A DNA stretch of 64,000 nucleotides from CATQHD01 sp965243165 (GTDB taxonomy: Bacteria; Actinomycetota; Acidimicrobiia; Spongiisociales; Spongiisociaceae), in assembly GCA_965243165.1 (NCBI GenBank), contig OZ251535.1, forward strand, positions 1,922,001 through 1,986,000. Reading direction: 5' to 3'. Every line of letters starts with the position of its first letter. The stretch's first letter is position 1. The position numbers and the translations under genes are program-made. This document shows, in pieces, positions 1-7,865 of the stretch. The notes under the pieces were generated by a model that was given only the letters and a program-made list of their open reading frames with translations, ran no database searches and had not been told where the DNA came from.

Positions 1-570
1 TTCCACCTCGCGGCGGGCAGCCGCACCGCCATGACCATCCTGGTCACCCACATAGCGGCCTCGGCGGGCGCGGTGATGTGGTCGTACCTCGAATGGCGCA
101 GCACCCGCAAGTTCTCACTGGAAGGAACCGCCACCGGCGCCGTCGTCGGCTTGGTCGCGGCAACCCCCGCCGCCGGCTTCATCGGCCCGGTCAGCGGCAT
201 GGCCGCAGGCGTCCTGGGGGCAGTGGTCTGCTTCAGGATGGTCTGGGTGGTCAGGGACAGATGGAAGATCGACGACACCTTGGGGGTGTTCGCGATTCAC
301 GGCGTCGGAGGGGCGCTCGGCGCCCTGCTGCTTCCGTTCCTGGCCGTCAGCGGGAGAGGAGGCATGGGGATCGAAGCCAGCCACAACGGAGTCCAATTCG
401 GTCTGCAGCAGCTCGGCATCCTGGTGGCCGCGGCCTGGGCGGCCGGCTTCACCTACCTCATCATCAAGGCAACCGCCCGGCTCACGCACGGTATGCGGGC
501 GGACGACGAAGACGAAACCGTCGGCCTCGACATAGCAACCCACGGAGAGCGCGCCTACGACTACATGTGA
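1..570 (+). CDS. amt: Ammonium transporter (Amt/MEP/Rh family), C-terminal part
   Basis: The reading frame is open from the first base, so the N-terminus lies outside the window. About 189 residues remain. They are hydrophobic, with several membrane helices, and carry the family motif FAIHGVGGALGALLL near residue 100. Its His corresponds to the second pore histidine of the Amt twin-His pair; the first lies upstream of the window. Amt proteins conduct ammonium/ammonia across the cytoplasmic membrane. The C-terminal tail after the last helix is short and acidic (ADDEDETVGLD). No glnK/glnB is visible downstream, since the next gene is convergent aat. Family identification is secure; subtype is not. 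Confidence 0.93.
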   Translation, partial: FHLAAGSRTAMTILVTHIAASAGAVMWSYLEWRSTRKFSLEGTATGAVVGLVAATPAAGFIGPVSGMAAGVLGAVVCFRMVWVVRDRWKIDDTLGVFAIHGVGGALGALLLPFLAVSGRGGMGIEASHNGVQFGLQQLGILVAAAWAAGFTYLIIKATARLTHGMRADDEDETVGLDIATHGERAYDYM

Positions 571-605
571 GGCGGAAGAGGGTTCACGTTCGCGGCGGCG
601 GCACT

Positions 606-618
606 CCCCCCCCCCCCC
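606..618. repeat. 13-base poly-C tract between convergent genes
   Basis: Thirteen consecutive C residues sit between the amt stop codon and the aat stop codon (621-623 on the minus strand). It is outside both reading frames. Confidence 0.9.
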
Positions 619-620
619 GG

Positions 621-1295
621 TCAGGCCGGGAAGGGCCCCGGCGACTCCACGGCGGCGGCCAGCAGGCGCAGGTACTCGCGGCGGGGAATCTCCACCGCTC
701 CGAGCGTCTCTAAATGCGGGGTGGCCCACTGCACGTCGAAGAGGGCGTTCGGATACGGCGCCAGCATCTCGACCACCCGCGCCACCGCCGTCTTGGAGGC
801 GTCGCGGGAACGGTGGAACATCGACTCGCCGGCGAAGAAGGCGCCGACGGCCACCCCGTACAGGCCGCCCGCCAACCGGCCTTCCCCGTCCCAGACCTCT
901 ATCGAGTGGGCGCCGCCCAGCTCATGGAGGCGGGTGTAGGCGTCGGCGATCTCGGGTGTGATCCAGCCGTGGGGCCGGGACGGGTCGGCGCATCCTTCCA
1001 CCACTTCCCGAAAGCACCGGTCCACCGTGGTCCGGTACCGGCGGATGGACCGGCGCAACGACCGCGACGGGGCGAACCGGTCGGGCGGAATCACCCCCCT
1101 GGGGTCGGGCGACCACCACACCATCGGCGGCTTCTCGTCCACCGGCATCGGGAAGACGCCCGCCCGGTAGGCGGCCAAGAGCGTGCCGGGGCGGAGGTCC
1201 CCGCCCACCGCAACCACCCCCTCCGGCGCAGGGGCGGCCCCGAACTGCAGCCGCCGCCGGAGCGGAGGGCCGGCGCCCGGCGTCGGAATCATCAC
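621..1295 (-). CDS. aat: Leucyl/phenylalanyl-tRNA--protein transferase
   Basis: The 224-aa product transfers Leu or Phe from aminoacyl-tRNA to the N-terminal Arg/Lys of proteins, which marks them for ClpAP/S degradation (N-degron pathway). Family hallmarks are visible: the N-terminal YRAGVFPMP motif, the segment VWWSPDPRGVIPP, the central HGWITPEIADAYTRLHELGGAHSIEVW stretch (split here only in description), and GESMFHRSRDASKTA. Length is normal for Aat. Start codons ATG at 1295 and 1292 are both possible. It is convergent with amt and appears to be monocistronic. Confidence 0.95.
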   Translation of the reverse strand: MMIPTPGAGPPLRRRLQFGAAPAPEGVVAVGGDLRPGTLLAAYRAGVFPMPVDEKPPMVWWSPDPRGVIPPDRFAPSRSLRRSIRRYRTTVDRCFREVVEGCADPSRPHGWITPEIADAYTRLHELGGAHSIEVWDGEGRLAGGLYGVAVGAFFAGESMFHRSRDASKTAVARVVEMLAPYPNALFDVQWATPHLETLGAVEIPRREYLRLLAAAVESPGPFPA

Positions 1296-1614
1296 TCACG
1301 CCCTTCCGGGGTCGACTGCCCGCACCCGCCTGTCACCGCACCCATGGTAGGCGGCCGCCCCGCACCGGGATGAAGAACCCGATCATTCAGAGCGGGGCGG
1401 GCACTGAAACAAGCGTCCGCACCGTCCTCCCCAACCGGGGATGGGAAGACACCGCCTGACTCCCAACCGAGACAACTCCCCGAATACCCAGCGGCAGTGG
1501 TTCTCACCCTCTCGACCCCCGCCCCCGGTCAGCCGTTACATGCTCAGACACACAACAAGAACCGCATACCGGATTTTCGCGCTCTCCGCCCCCCGCCCCG
1601 GCTTCGCCGGGCCC
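1296..1614. other. Intergenic stretch, no gene seen
   Basis: About 320 bp upstream of aat contain no ORF with family features. The promoter of aat should lie here, but no clear -35/-10 pair stands out. The right end runs into the first copy of the dispersed repeat. Confidence 0.5.
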
Positions 1615-2078
1615 TGCCCCCGCCGCCGCCACCTTGAACGAAAAACCGCCGGGCCGCACGAGGCCGCCCCCGGCCCGAGGAGGCCGGACCGAACGGGATC
1701 CATCTCTGACCGCCGCCCTCTCCAGAACTCGCGGCGGTGTTTGTGCATCAGCCCAATAGGTATACCAAATTTTCGGGCTTCCGGCTAGGGGTATGTTCGG
1801 AAACCTTTCGCGAACTCGCCGCTTCGATCCTTCGGCCTCACCCGGGCGCCCAGACCGGGGGAGGGTCGGACTCGGCGGTGTTCATCACGGCTTCTCGCCG
1901 CACGCCTCATCAACCACTCGGCTCGGGTGAGCTGTTCGACTTCCCGTCTCGTTGGAGGAAGGGGCAACAACCGGGCCCCTTGGCCTTCGCGGGCCGGGGC
2001 TTGCCGGCGAAGAGCCTGCGTATGCGGCTCGAACAGAGATTGTGCACACCCCCCCGATCCCCTTGGAACTGCCCATCT
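1615..2078 (+). repeat. Dispersed MITE-like repeat, copy A (5' truncated)
   Basis: This non-coding block shares its order of motifs with copies at 5537-6093 and 41587-42258. In order these are the segment CTTGAACGAAAA, the hairpin ACCGCCGC/GCGGCGGT (1709-1738), GTTTGTGCATCAGCCC, the palindrome GGTATACC, a TTCGGGCTTCCGGC stretch, and the 3' terminus CCTTGGAACTGCCCATCT at 2061-2078. No matching 5' terminal repeat is seen, so the left end is truncated or decayed and the left boundary is approximate. Its 3' end lies about 70 bp upstream of the PhyH gene. Confidence 0.75.
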
Positions 2079-2151
2079 GGCTAGAGTGGCGCAATGGAGC
2101 GACAGCCGGCCCCGACCCGAAGGGAGGGCGCGGCCTCGAGGAGGGAATGCG

Positions 2152-2985
2152 ATGCCGAAACACCTGACAGAAGCGCAGACCGCCCATTACCGGGAAGAGG
2201 GGTACTGCTTTCCGGTCCGGGTGATGGACGAAGCACGCGCCGTGGAATACCGGCGGCGGCTCGAACATTTCGAGGAGACCAAGGGTCCGGTCACGGGCGC
2301 TCTGCGCAACAAATCGCACCTGCTGTTCACGTGGGTGGACGAGATCATGCGCAACGAAACGATCCTCGACGCCGTGGAGGACCTGATCGGGGAGAACATC
2401 CTCTGCTGGAACACCCTGTTCTGGATCAAGGAACCCCGGACGGAGGCCTTCGTGTCCTGGCACCAGGATCTGAACTACTGGGGCCTCGACACGGACGACC
2501 TGATCACCGTGTGGCTGGCCCTGTCGCCCGCCACGCCGGAGAGCGGCTGCATGAGCGTGCTGCCGGGAAGCCACAAGCAGGAGATGATGCCCCACAAGGA
2601 CGAGTACCGCGACAACAACATGCTCACCCGGGGCCAGGAGATCGCGGTGGAGGTCGACGAGGCGCTGGCGGCGGCCATGCCCCTGGCGCCGGGGGAGGCG
2701 TCCATCCACAACGGCCGGCTGGCGCATTCCTCCTCGCCCAACCGCTCGGACGACCGCCGGATCGGACTGTCCCTGCATTACATGCCGACGACTACCCGCC
2801 AGATCGTCGGGGACTGGGACAGCGCCGCCCTGGTGCGCGGGGAGGACGCATACGGCCACTTCACCCACACCCCCCGGCCGGCCAGGGACTTCGACCCGGC
2901 CGCCGCCGCCTTCCACGAGAAAGCGGCCGACGCGGTGCGGGACATCCTGTTCCACGGGGCGGAGAAGGTGCGCCAGACCCTCTGA
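2152..2985 (+). CDS. Phytanoyl-CoA dioxygenase (PhyH) family protein
   Basis: This 277-aa non-heme Fe(II)/2-oxoglutarate dioxygenase begins MPKHLTEAQTAHYREEGY, the usual N-terminal pattern of bacterial PhyH-like enzymes. The metal-binding triad is visible: H104 and D106 in SWHQDLNYWG and H192 in RLAHSSSPN. RRIGLSLHYMP follows, and its Arg would hold 2-oxoglutarate. The start at 2152 was chosen over upstream in-frame codons because upstream residues come from the repeat element and the homology begins here; AGGGAGGG lies about 25 bp upstream and GAGGAGGGA about 8 bp upstream. The substrate cannot be inferred: no phytanate or natural-product genes adjoin. It stands alone, facing the convergent aminotransferase. 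Confidence 0.9.
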   Translation: MPKHLTEAQTAHYREEGYCFPVRVMDEARAVEYRRRLEHFEETKGPVTGALRNKSHLLFTWVDEIMRNETILDAVEDLIGENILCWNTLFWIKEPRTEAFVSWHQDLNYWGLDTDDLITVWLALSPATPESGCMSVLPGSHKQEMMPHKDEYRDNNMLTRGQEIAVEVDEALAAAMPLAPGEASIHNGRLAHSSSPNRSDDRRIGLSLHYMPTTTRQIVGDWDSAALVRGEDAYGHFTHTPRPARDFDPAAAAFHEKAADAVRDILFHGAEKVRQTL

Positions 2986-3016
2986 CGCCGGCTGCCCACA
3001 TCGAGCGGGCCGGGGG

Positions 3017-3835
3017 TCAGCTGCGGAGGAGCTCCTCGACCTCGGTCTGATAGCACTGGGCCAGGAATGCGGTCACCGGACCGGGTTCGAAGGCCATGTC
3101 CCCCACCGCCGTCACCGGCCTGACCTCCCTCACCGAGGACAGCACCGCCGCCTCGGAAGCCTCGGCCAGGCGCTCCAGCGGGAACCGCCCCTCCCGCACC
3201 TCGATGCTGTGTTCGCGGGCGTGGGAGAGGGCGACCCGGCGGGTCACCGAGGCGAGGATCCCCAGGTCGAGGGAGGGGGTTTCGATCACTCCGTCCACCG
3301 CCCACATCACCGACAAGGTGGGGCCCTCCAGCACCATGCCTTCCCTCGAGATGAGCAGGGCGTCGTCGAATCCGGCCGCCTCGGCCGCCCGGGTGGCGGC
3401 CATGTTGGGGGCGTAGGAGAGGCTCTTGACGCCGGCCAGCTCCCAGGCGGCGCCACCCGGATGCCACGGGGCGGCCACCGGCAGCAGCCGGTAATCCGCC
3501 GGAAACTCCGGCAGCGGCAGCGCCATGACATACAGGCCCGGCCCGTCCTCCTCGGTGCCGGGCGAGGCGTAGATGCGCACGATCCCGTCTCCCTGTTCGG
3601 CGGCCGCCCGGCGCGCCCACTCCCCTATCAGAAGGACCGGCGGGAGCGGAATGCCCATCGCCTCTGCGGAGCGGGTCAGGCGCTCCAGGTGTTCGGCCAG
3701 CCCGAACGGACGGCCCCGGTATGAACAGAAGGCCTCGAAGCAGCCGTCGCCCCGCCCCACGATCGGATCGAAGATGGAGATAGAAGGGGCCGCCGGCTTC
3801 CCGTTGCGGTAGACGATGGGCCGCCCCTCAACCAC
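3017..3835 (-). CDS. Class IV (branched-chain/ADC-lyase type) PLP aminotransferase
   Basis: The 272-aa fold-type IV PLP protein starts VEGRPIVYRNGK, continues ISIFDPIVGRGDGCFEAF, and has the PLP-binding lysine at K137 in AGVKSLSYAPN, followed by EAAGFDDALLISREGMVLEGP. These are features of the family that includes branched-chain aminotransferase, D-amino acid aminotransferase and 4-amino-4-deoxychorismate lyase. The sequence alone does not separate these activities; an aminodeoxychorismate-lyase-like role is as likely as BCAT. It follows nadE on the same strand and overlaps its stop by 8 bases, so the two are co-transcribed and translationally coupled. Confidence 0.85.
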   Translation of the reverse strand: MVEGRPIVYRNGKPAAPSISIFDPIVGRGDGCFEAFCSYRGRPFGLAEHLERLTRSAEAMGIPLPPVLLIGEWARRAAAEQGDGIVRIYASPGTEEDGPGLYVMALPLPEFPADYRLLPVAAPWHPGGAAWELAGVKSLSYAPNMAATRAAEAAGFDDALLISREGMVLEGPTLSVMWAVDGVIETPSLDLGILASVTRRVALSHAREHSIEVREGRFPLERLAEASEAAVLSSVREVRPVTAVGDMAFEPGPVTAFLAQCYQTEVEELLRS

Positions 3836-5522
3836 GGCGCCACCCGTTGGTGATGGGCAGGCGCCGGTCCCGCCCGAAGGCCTTGGCGGTTATCTTCACC
3901 CCCGGAGGCGCCTGGCGGCGTTTGTACTCGCTGCGGTCGACCATGGCGGCTACTTTAATCACCGTCTCCCGGTCCCACCCGGAATCGACGATGTCGTCCA
4001 CCGAACGGTCGTCTTCTATATATGCCGCCAGGATGGGATCGAGCAGATCGTAGGGCGGCAGGCTGTCGGTGTCGAGCTGGCCGGGCCGCAGCTCGGCGGA
4101 GGGGGGCTTGCGGATGATCTCTTCGGGTATCACCGGGCTCCGGCGGTTGCGCCATTCGGCCAGCTCGTAGACCTTGGTCTTGAACACGTCCTTGAGCACC
4201 GCGTACCCGCCCGCCATGTCCCCGTACAGGGTGGCGTACCCCACCGCCGCCTCGGACTTGTTGCCGGTGGCGATCACCATCTCCCCGAACTTGTTGGAGA
4301 GGGCCATCAGCAGCGCGCCCCGGATGCGGGGCTGCAGGTTTTCTTCGGCCAACCCGAACTCCGTTCCGTCGAACAGGCCCCGCAAAGCGGCGCGGTGCTC
4401 GGCGAACAGGCCGGAGATCGGCATCAGGTCGAAGCGTATCCCCAGGCGGCGGGCGAGCTCCTCGGAATCTCGGACGGAGCCCTCGGAGCTGAAACCGGAG
4501 GGCATGGTGACCCCCCGCACCGCTTCGGGGCCGAGGGCGTCGGCGGCGATCACCGCGGTCAGGGCCGAGTCGATTCCGCCCGACAGCCCCACCACCGCCT
4601 TCGAGAAGCCGTTCTTGAACACGTAGTCGCGCAGGCCCAGGACGAGGGCGCGGTAGACCGCCTCCGGGCTCTCCGGCGGAGGGTGCGGAGCGGGGGCGAG
4701 CCGCTCGGAGGGCCGGGAAAGCGGCCGGGAACGCACCGCGGTGAAGGGGGCGGAGTCCGCCGGCCCGCCCTCCTCTATTTCTACGTCGACCGTGAATATC
4801 TCCTCCTCGAAGGAAGCAGCCCGGTACAGGACGCCGCCGCCGCCGTCCAGCACCATCGAACCGCCGTCGAACACCAGCTCGTCCTGGCCGCCCACCAGGT
4901 TGAGGTACACGACCGGCGCCCCCGAATCCGCCGCCGCCCGCCGGATGCGGCGGAAGCGGTCCGCTTCTTTTCCGGCCTGGTAGGGGGAGCCGTTGATGTT
5001 GAGGAGTATCTGCGCCCCGGCGGCCGCCTGGCGGAAGGGGGGGCCGCGGGGCGACCAGATGTCCTCGCAGATCGACACCCCGGCGGCCGCCCCGCCCACG
5101 CCCCACACCGCTCCCGGGTCGGCGCCGGGGGCGAAGTAGCGCTCCTCGTCGAACACCCCGTAGTTGGGCAGCAGCACCTTGCGGTACACACCCCGCACCC
5201 GGCCCCTGTGGAGGAGCGCCGCCGCGTTGGCCGCCCGCCCGGGCGCGCCGTCCGGCGCCCGGTCGATGAAACCGACCACCGAAACCGCCTCCCCCGCCGC
5301 CGAGGCCAGCCGCTCGATCACCTCGAGGTTGGCGTCCACGAACCCCCTCCTCATGACCAGATCCTCGGGCGGGTAGCCGGGGACGGCCAGCTCGGGGAGC
5401 AACAGCACGTCGGCGCCCTGCTGCTCCGCCCGACCCATCGCCTCCAGGATGCGCCCCTCGTTGTAGTCGAGATCCCCGACCCGCAGGTTTATCTGGGCGC
5501 CGGCGACCCGGATCGTCCTCAT
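3828..5522 (-). CDS. nadE: Glutamine-dependent NAD+ synthetase
   Basis: This 564-aa two-domain enzyme converts deamido-NAD+ to NAD+ using glutamine-derived ammonia. The N-terminal nitrilase/amidotransferase domain (about 1-260) shows the Glu-Lys-Cys triad: E in LLLPELAVPGYPPEDL, K in YRKVLLPNYGVFDE, and C in VSICEDIWSP. The C-terminal synthetase domain (about 290-560) has the ATP pyrophosphatase loop GLSGGIDSALTAV and the conserved ATGNKSEAAVGYATLYGD. Length is typical for the glutamine-dependent class. The gene leads a two-gene operon with the aminotransferase, and its start lies 14 bp from the terminal repeat of repeat copy B. Confidence 0.96.
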   Translation of the reverse strand: MRTIRVAGAQINLRVGDLDYNEGRILEAMGRAEQQGADVLLLPELAVPGYPPEDLVMRRGFVDANLEVIERLASAAGEAVSVVGFIDRAPDGAPGRAANAAALLHRGRVRGVYRKVLLPNYGVFDEERYFAPGADPGAVWGVGGAAAGVSICEDIWSPRGPPFRQAAAGAQILLNINGSPYQAGKEADRFRRIRRAAADSGAPVVYLNLVGGQDELVFDGGSMVLDGGGGVLYRAASFEEEIFTVDVEIEEGGPADSAPFTAVRSRPLSRPSERLAPAPHPPPESPEAVYRALVLGLRDYVFKNGFSKAVVGLSGGIDSALTAVIAADALGPEAVRGVTMPSGFSSEGSVRDSEELARRLGIRFDLMPISGLFAEHRAALRGLFDGTEFGLAEENLQPRIRGALLMALSNKFGEMVIATGNKSEAAVGYATLYGDMAGGYAVLKDVFKTKVYELAEWRNRRSPVIPEEIIRKPPSAELRPGQLDTDSLPPYDLLDPILAAYIEDDRSVDDIVDSGWDRETVIKVAAMVDRSEYKRRQAPPGVKITAKAFGRDRRLPITNGWRRG

Positions 5523-5536
5523 CGCCCCGGAAGTCT

Positions 5537-6093
5537 AGATGGGCGGCTCCAAGGTCAACCCCGACGAGAACCCCCGCGCCGTCGCGGCTCGAAGTTCATT
5601 CCAACCCAAACGCCCCCAAGACCGCGAAAAACGGCCCCCGCCGCCGGCGACCCCGGGCCCATCCCCCGCCGCCGCCTCCTTGAACGAAAATCCGCCGGGC
5701 CGCACGAGGCCGCCCCCGGCCCCAGGGGCCGGAACGAACGGAATCCGTCTCTGACCGCCGCCTCTCCAGAACTCGCGGCGGTGTTTGTGCATCAGCCCCC
5801 CATAGATACCAAATTTTCGGGCTTCCGGCTAGGGGTATGTTCGGAAAATCTTTCGCGGACTCGACACTTCGATCCTCCGGCCTCACACGGGGGCGGCCAA
5901 GATCCGGGGGTCAGGCTCGGAAAGCGGTGTTCATGACAGCCTTCCGCCGCACGCCTCGTCCAACCGCTCAGCAACGAAGGTGACAACCATGGCCACTTGG
6001 CCTTGCGGGCCGGGCTCGCTGGAGAAGAGCCTGCTTATACGGCTTGAACAGGGGATGTGCACAACCCCCTCGATCCCTTGGAACTACTCATCT
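5537..6093 (+). repeat. Dispersed MITE-like repeat, copy B (both ends present)
   Basis: The copy runs from AGATGGGCGGCTCCAAGG (5537-5554) to CCTTGGAACTACTCATCT (6076-6093). The reverse complement of the right end is AGATGAGTAGTTCCAAGG, so the two ends are imperfect terminal inverted repeats. The internal hairpin ACCGCCGC/GCGGCGGT is at 5754-5782. The element is about 557 bp, with no credible ORF and no transposase. It fills the gap between nadE and the vapBC remnant. Confidence 0.8.
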
Positions 6094-6132
6094 AGGAGAG
6101 CGTCCGTACGTGCGTAGCAGAAGCCCGGGTGG

Positions 6133-6529
6133 TCAGGCTTCGAACGTCTCAAATCGGCAACGCGGACCGGGCGCCCGTGTGAGCCGCATATCGAGAGTGG
6201 CCGATTTCACATCCAAAGCTTCGGCGAGAGCCGCGTACCAAGCATCATATGCGCTTACCGCGCCCCTCAGTTGCCAAACTCTATCGGCGAAAGGCTCGAA
6301 TGGATAAAGCTTGAAAGGCATTATCAAAAAGGTCGGCGCAAGCGAGAGCAACTATGTCTGAAGACACCTTGCCCGATGCTTCCGCCTTCCGCAGCACGTT
6401 GACGACCTCCGCGGGCATCAGGTGCGGAGCAAAAATGTCTTCTGCTCTCAATTGTTGGCTCGCCCATAGCCCGACTTCGCCAGTATCGATCAGAGCGGCT
6501 GCGACAACCGAAGCGTCGAAAACGACCAT
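6133..6529 (-). pseudogene. vapC: VapC-type PIN-domain toxin, frameshifted
   Basis: Two overlapping frames together make one PIN domain of normal length (about 130 aa). The first begins VVFDASVVAAALIDTGE (Asp of the acidic nuclease site) and runs to ADLFDN. The second continues MPFKLYPFEPFADRVWQLRG, then SAYDAWYAALAEALD (second acidic cluster), then ATLDMRLTRAPG. The frame changes at GATAATGCC on the minus strand (about 6329-6337), where one extra A separates DLFD from MPFKLYP. The ATG overlaps the antitoxin stop as TAATG. VapC proteins are RNases that cut tRNA or rRNA. As written the toxin is broken; a sequencing error in one base is the alternative. Confidence 0.8.
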
Positions 6530-6774
6530 TACCGGCGGTCTTGATCCAGATAGGAGAGAATAGAACTCACCGGCAGAGACGACCCGGTTGCCTGCTTGCG
6601 CCTCTCTATGCGGTCCAGCACCATGTCTGGGTCGGGCTTGGAAGCCATATCTATCAGCCTCCGCCGCAGATACTCCTGCAGGGACTGCCCTTTACCGGCG
6701 GCCCGGGCAGCAAGCGCATCACAAGCCTCGCGGGGTACATTCCTGATGGTGATGGATATCGTCATCGTCTGCAT
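6529..6774 (-). CDS. vapB: FitA/VapB-like ribbon-helix-helix antitoxin
   Basis: This 81-aa protein has an N-terminal ribbon-helix-helix segment (MTISITIRNVPREACDALAARAAGKG, quoted in part, then SLQEYLRRRLIDMA), the pattern of FitA-like antitoxins, and a short C-terminal tail that would occupy the toxin active site. It is upstream of and overlaps the PIN-domain toxin by one base, the usual vapBC order. It normally neutralises VapC and represses its own operon. Here the partner is frameshifted, so the antitoxin may be a remnant or still act as a repressor. Confidence 0.85.
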   Translation of the reverse strand: MQTMTISITIRNVPREACDALAARAAGKGQSLQEYLRRRLIDMASKPDPDMVLDRIERRKQATGSSLPVSSILSYLDQDRR

Positions 6775-6820
6775 TATACATTCATTGCTGTCGCACCGCA
6801 GGCCATGAAGGGCGCGGCGG

Positions 6821-7858
6821 CTACTCCAGGGTGAAGCCCTCCGCGTCCAGCGCCTCGCGCAGGGGTTCGGCTTCTCCGGGGTGGACGGCCAGGGTCAGGA
6901 CGCCGCCTCCGCCGTGAAGCGCATGGCGGAGCTGGAGGTCCCGCACGTCCACCGCGCTCCGTTCCAGGGCCCGGCCCACCGCTGCTATCTCGCCCGGCCG
7001 GTCCTGGAGCACCACCCCCACCCGCACCACCGGGGGGGCCAGCTCCCGGCGGCGGCGGCGGGCCGATGACATGCGGGCGGCCAGTGAACCCCGGTCGGAC
7101 CGCATCTCGGCCCGCACCGCTTCGAGGCCGCCGATCATGCGGTCGATGGCCCCGCCCACGTTGCCCCGGTTGGCGGCCAGCAGCCCCGGCCACCAGCCGG
7201 GGTCGGAGGCGGCCACCCTGGTCAGATCGCGGAACGAACCGGCCGCCAGCCCCAGGGCTTCCGGATCCTCCGAAGCCAGATTGACCAACAGGACGGCCAG
7301 CACCTGGGGCAGATGCGAGATGAGCGCCGCCGCCCGGTCGTGTTCGGCCGCCGCCATGACGCGGGGGTAGGCGCCCAGGGAGCGGACGATCTCCTCGAGC
7401 CGGGAGACGTCCTCCGGGGCGGCGCGGTCGGGGCAGACGATCCAAGCCGCCCCCCTGAACAGGGCCGGGGTGGCGGCGGAGGGGCCGGCGTGCTCCCGCC
7501 CCGCCATCGGGTGCCCGGCCACCAGGCGCAGGCCGGGCGGGCGGGCGGCCTCCACCACCGGAACCTTGACCCCCGCCACGTCGGTGACCAGGGCGCCGGT
7601 GCGCAGCAGGGGCAGGGTTTCCAGAACGGCCTCCAGCGGCCCGGCCAGCGCCACCAGGCCCGCCCCTTCCACCGCTTCCTCCCAGCCGCCGCACGGGCGG
7701 TCCAGGGCCCCCCGCTCGGCCGCCGCCGACAGGGCCCCCCGGTCGGGGTCCCACCCCGCCACCGTCCAGCCCGCCTGGCGGAGGGCCATGGCGAGCGAAG
7801 CGCCGATCAGCCCGGTGCCGAGGACGGCCGCGGCCCGCTGCGGCCCCGCTCCCGGCAT
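6821..7858 (-). CDS. tyrA: Prephenate dehydrogenase with ACT domain
   Basis: The 345-aa enzyme performs NAD(P)-dependent oxidative decarboxylation of prephenate to 4-hydroxyphenylpyruvate in tyrosine synthesis. The N-terminal Rossmann motif is VLGTGLIGASLA; the helical middle shows GHPMAGREHAG and AALISHLPQVLA; and a C-terminal ACT-like domain (PPVVRVGVVLQDRPGEIAAV) is likely the tyrosine feedback site. The ATG at 7858 was chosen because the Rossmann strand begins 9 residues later; the upstream in-frame extension is the neighbouring gene read in another frame. It is 7 bp downstream of the DAHP synthase gene, forming an aromatic amino acid operon. Confidence 0.93.
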   Translation of the reverse strand: MPGAGPQRAAAVLGTGLIGASLAMALRQAGWTVAGWDPDRGALSAAAERGALDRPCGGWEEAVEGAGLVALAGPLEAVLETLPLLRTGALVTDVAGVKVPVVEAARPPGLRLVAGHPMAGREHAGPSAATPALFRGAAWIVCPDRAAPEDVSRLEEIVRSLGAYPRVMAAAEHDRAAALISHLPQVLAVLLVNLASEDPEALGLAAGSFRDLTRVAASDPGWWPGLLAANRGNVGGAIDRMIGGLEAVRAEMRSDRGSLAARMSSARRRRRELAPPVVRVGVVLQDRPGEIAAVGRALERSAVDVRDLQLRHALHGGGGVLTLAVHPGEAEPLREALDAEGFTLE

Positions 7859-7865
7859 CTCCGTT

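Noticed and set aside
1737..2084. ORF starting MFVHQPNRYTKFSGF that recurs in repeat copies
   Set aside because: Similar peptides appear in copies B and D, but the frame breaks at different places in each and the sequence conservation follows the DNA hairpin, not codons.
3816..5936. A 706-codon plus-strand ORF opposite nadE
   Set aside because: It is the antisense shadow of nadE: compositionally biased, without any domain pattern, while the minus strand encodes a complete NAD+ synthetase.
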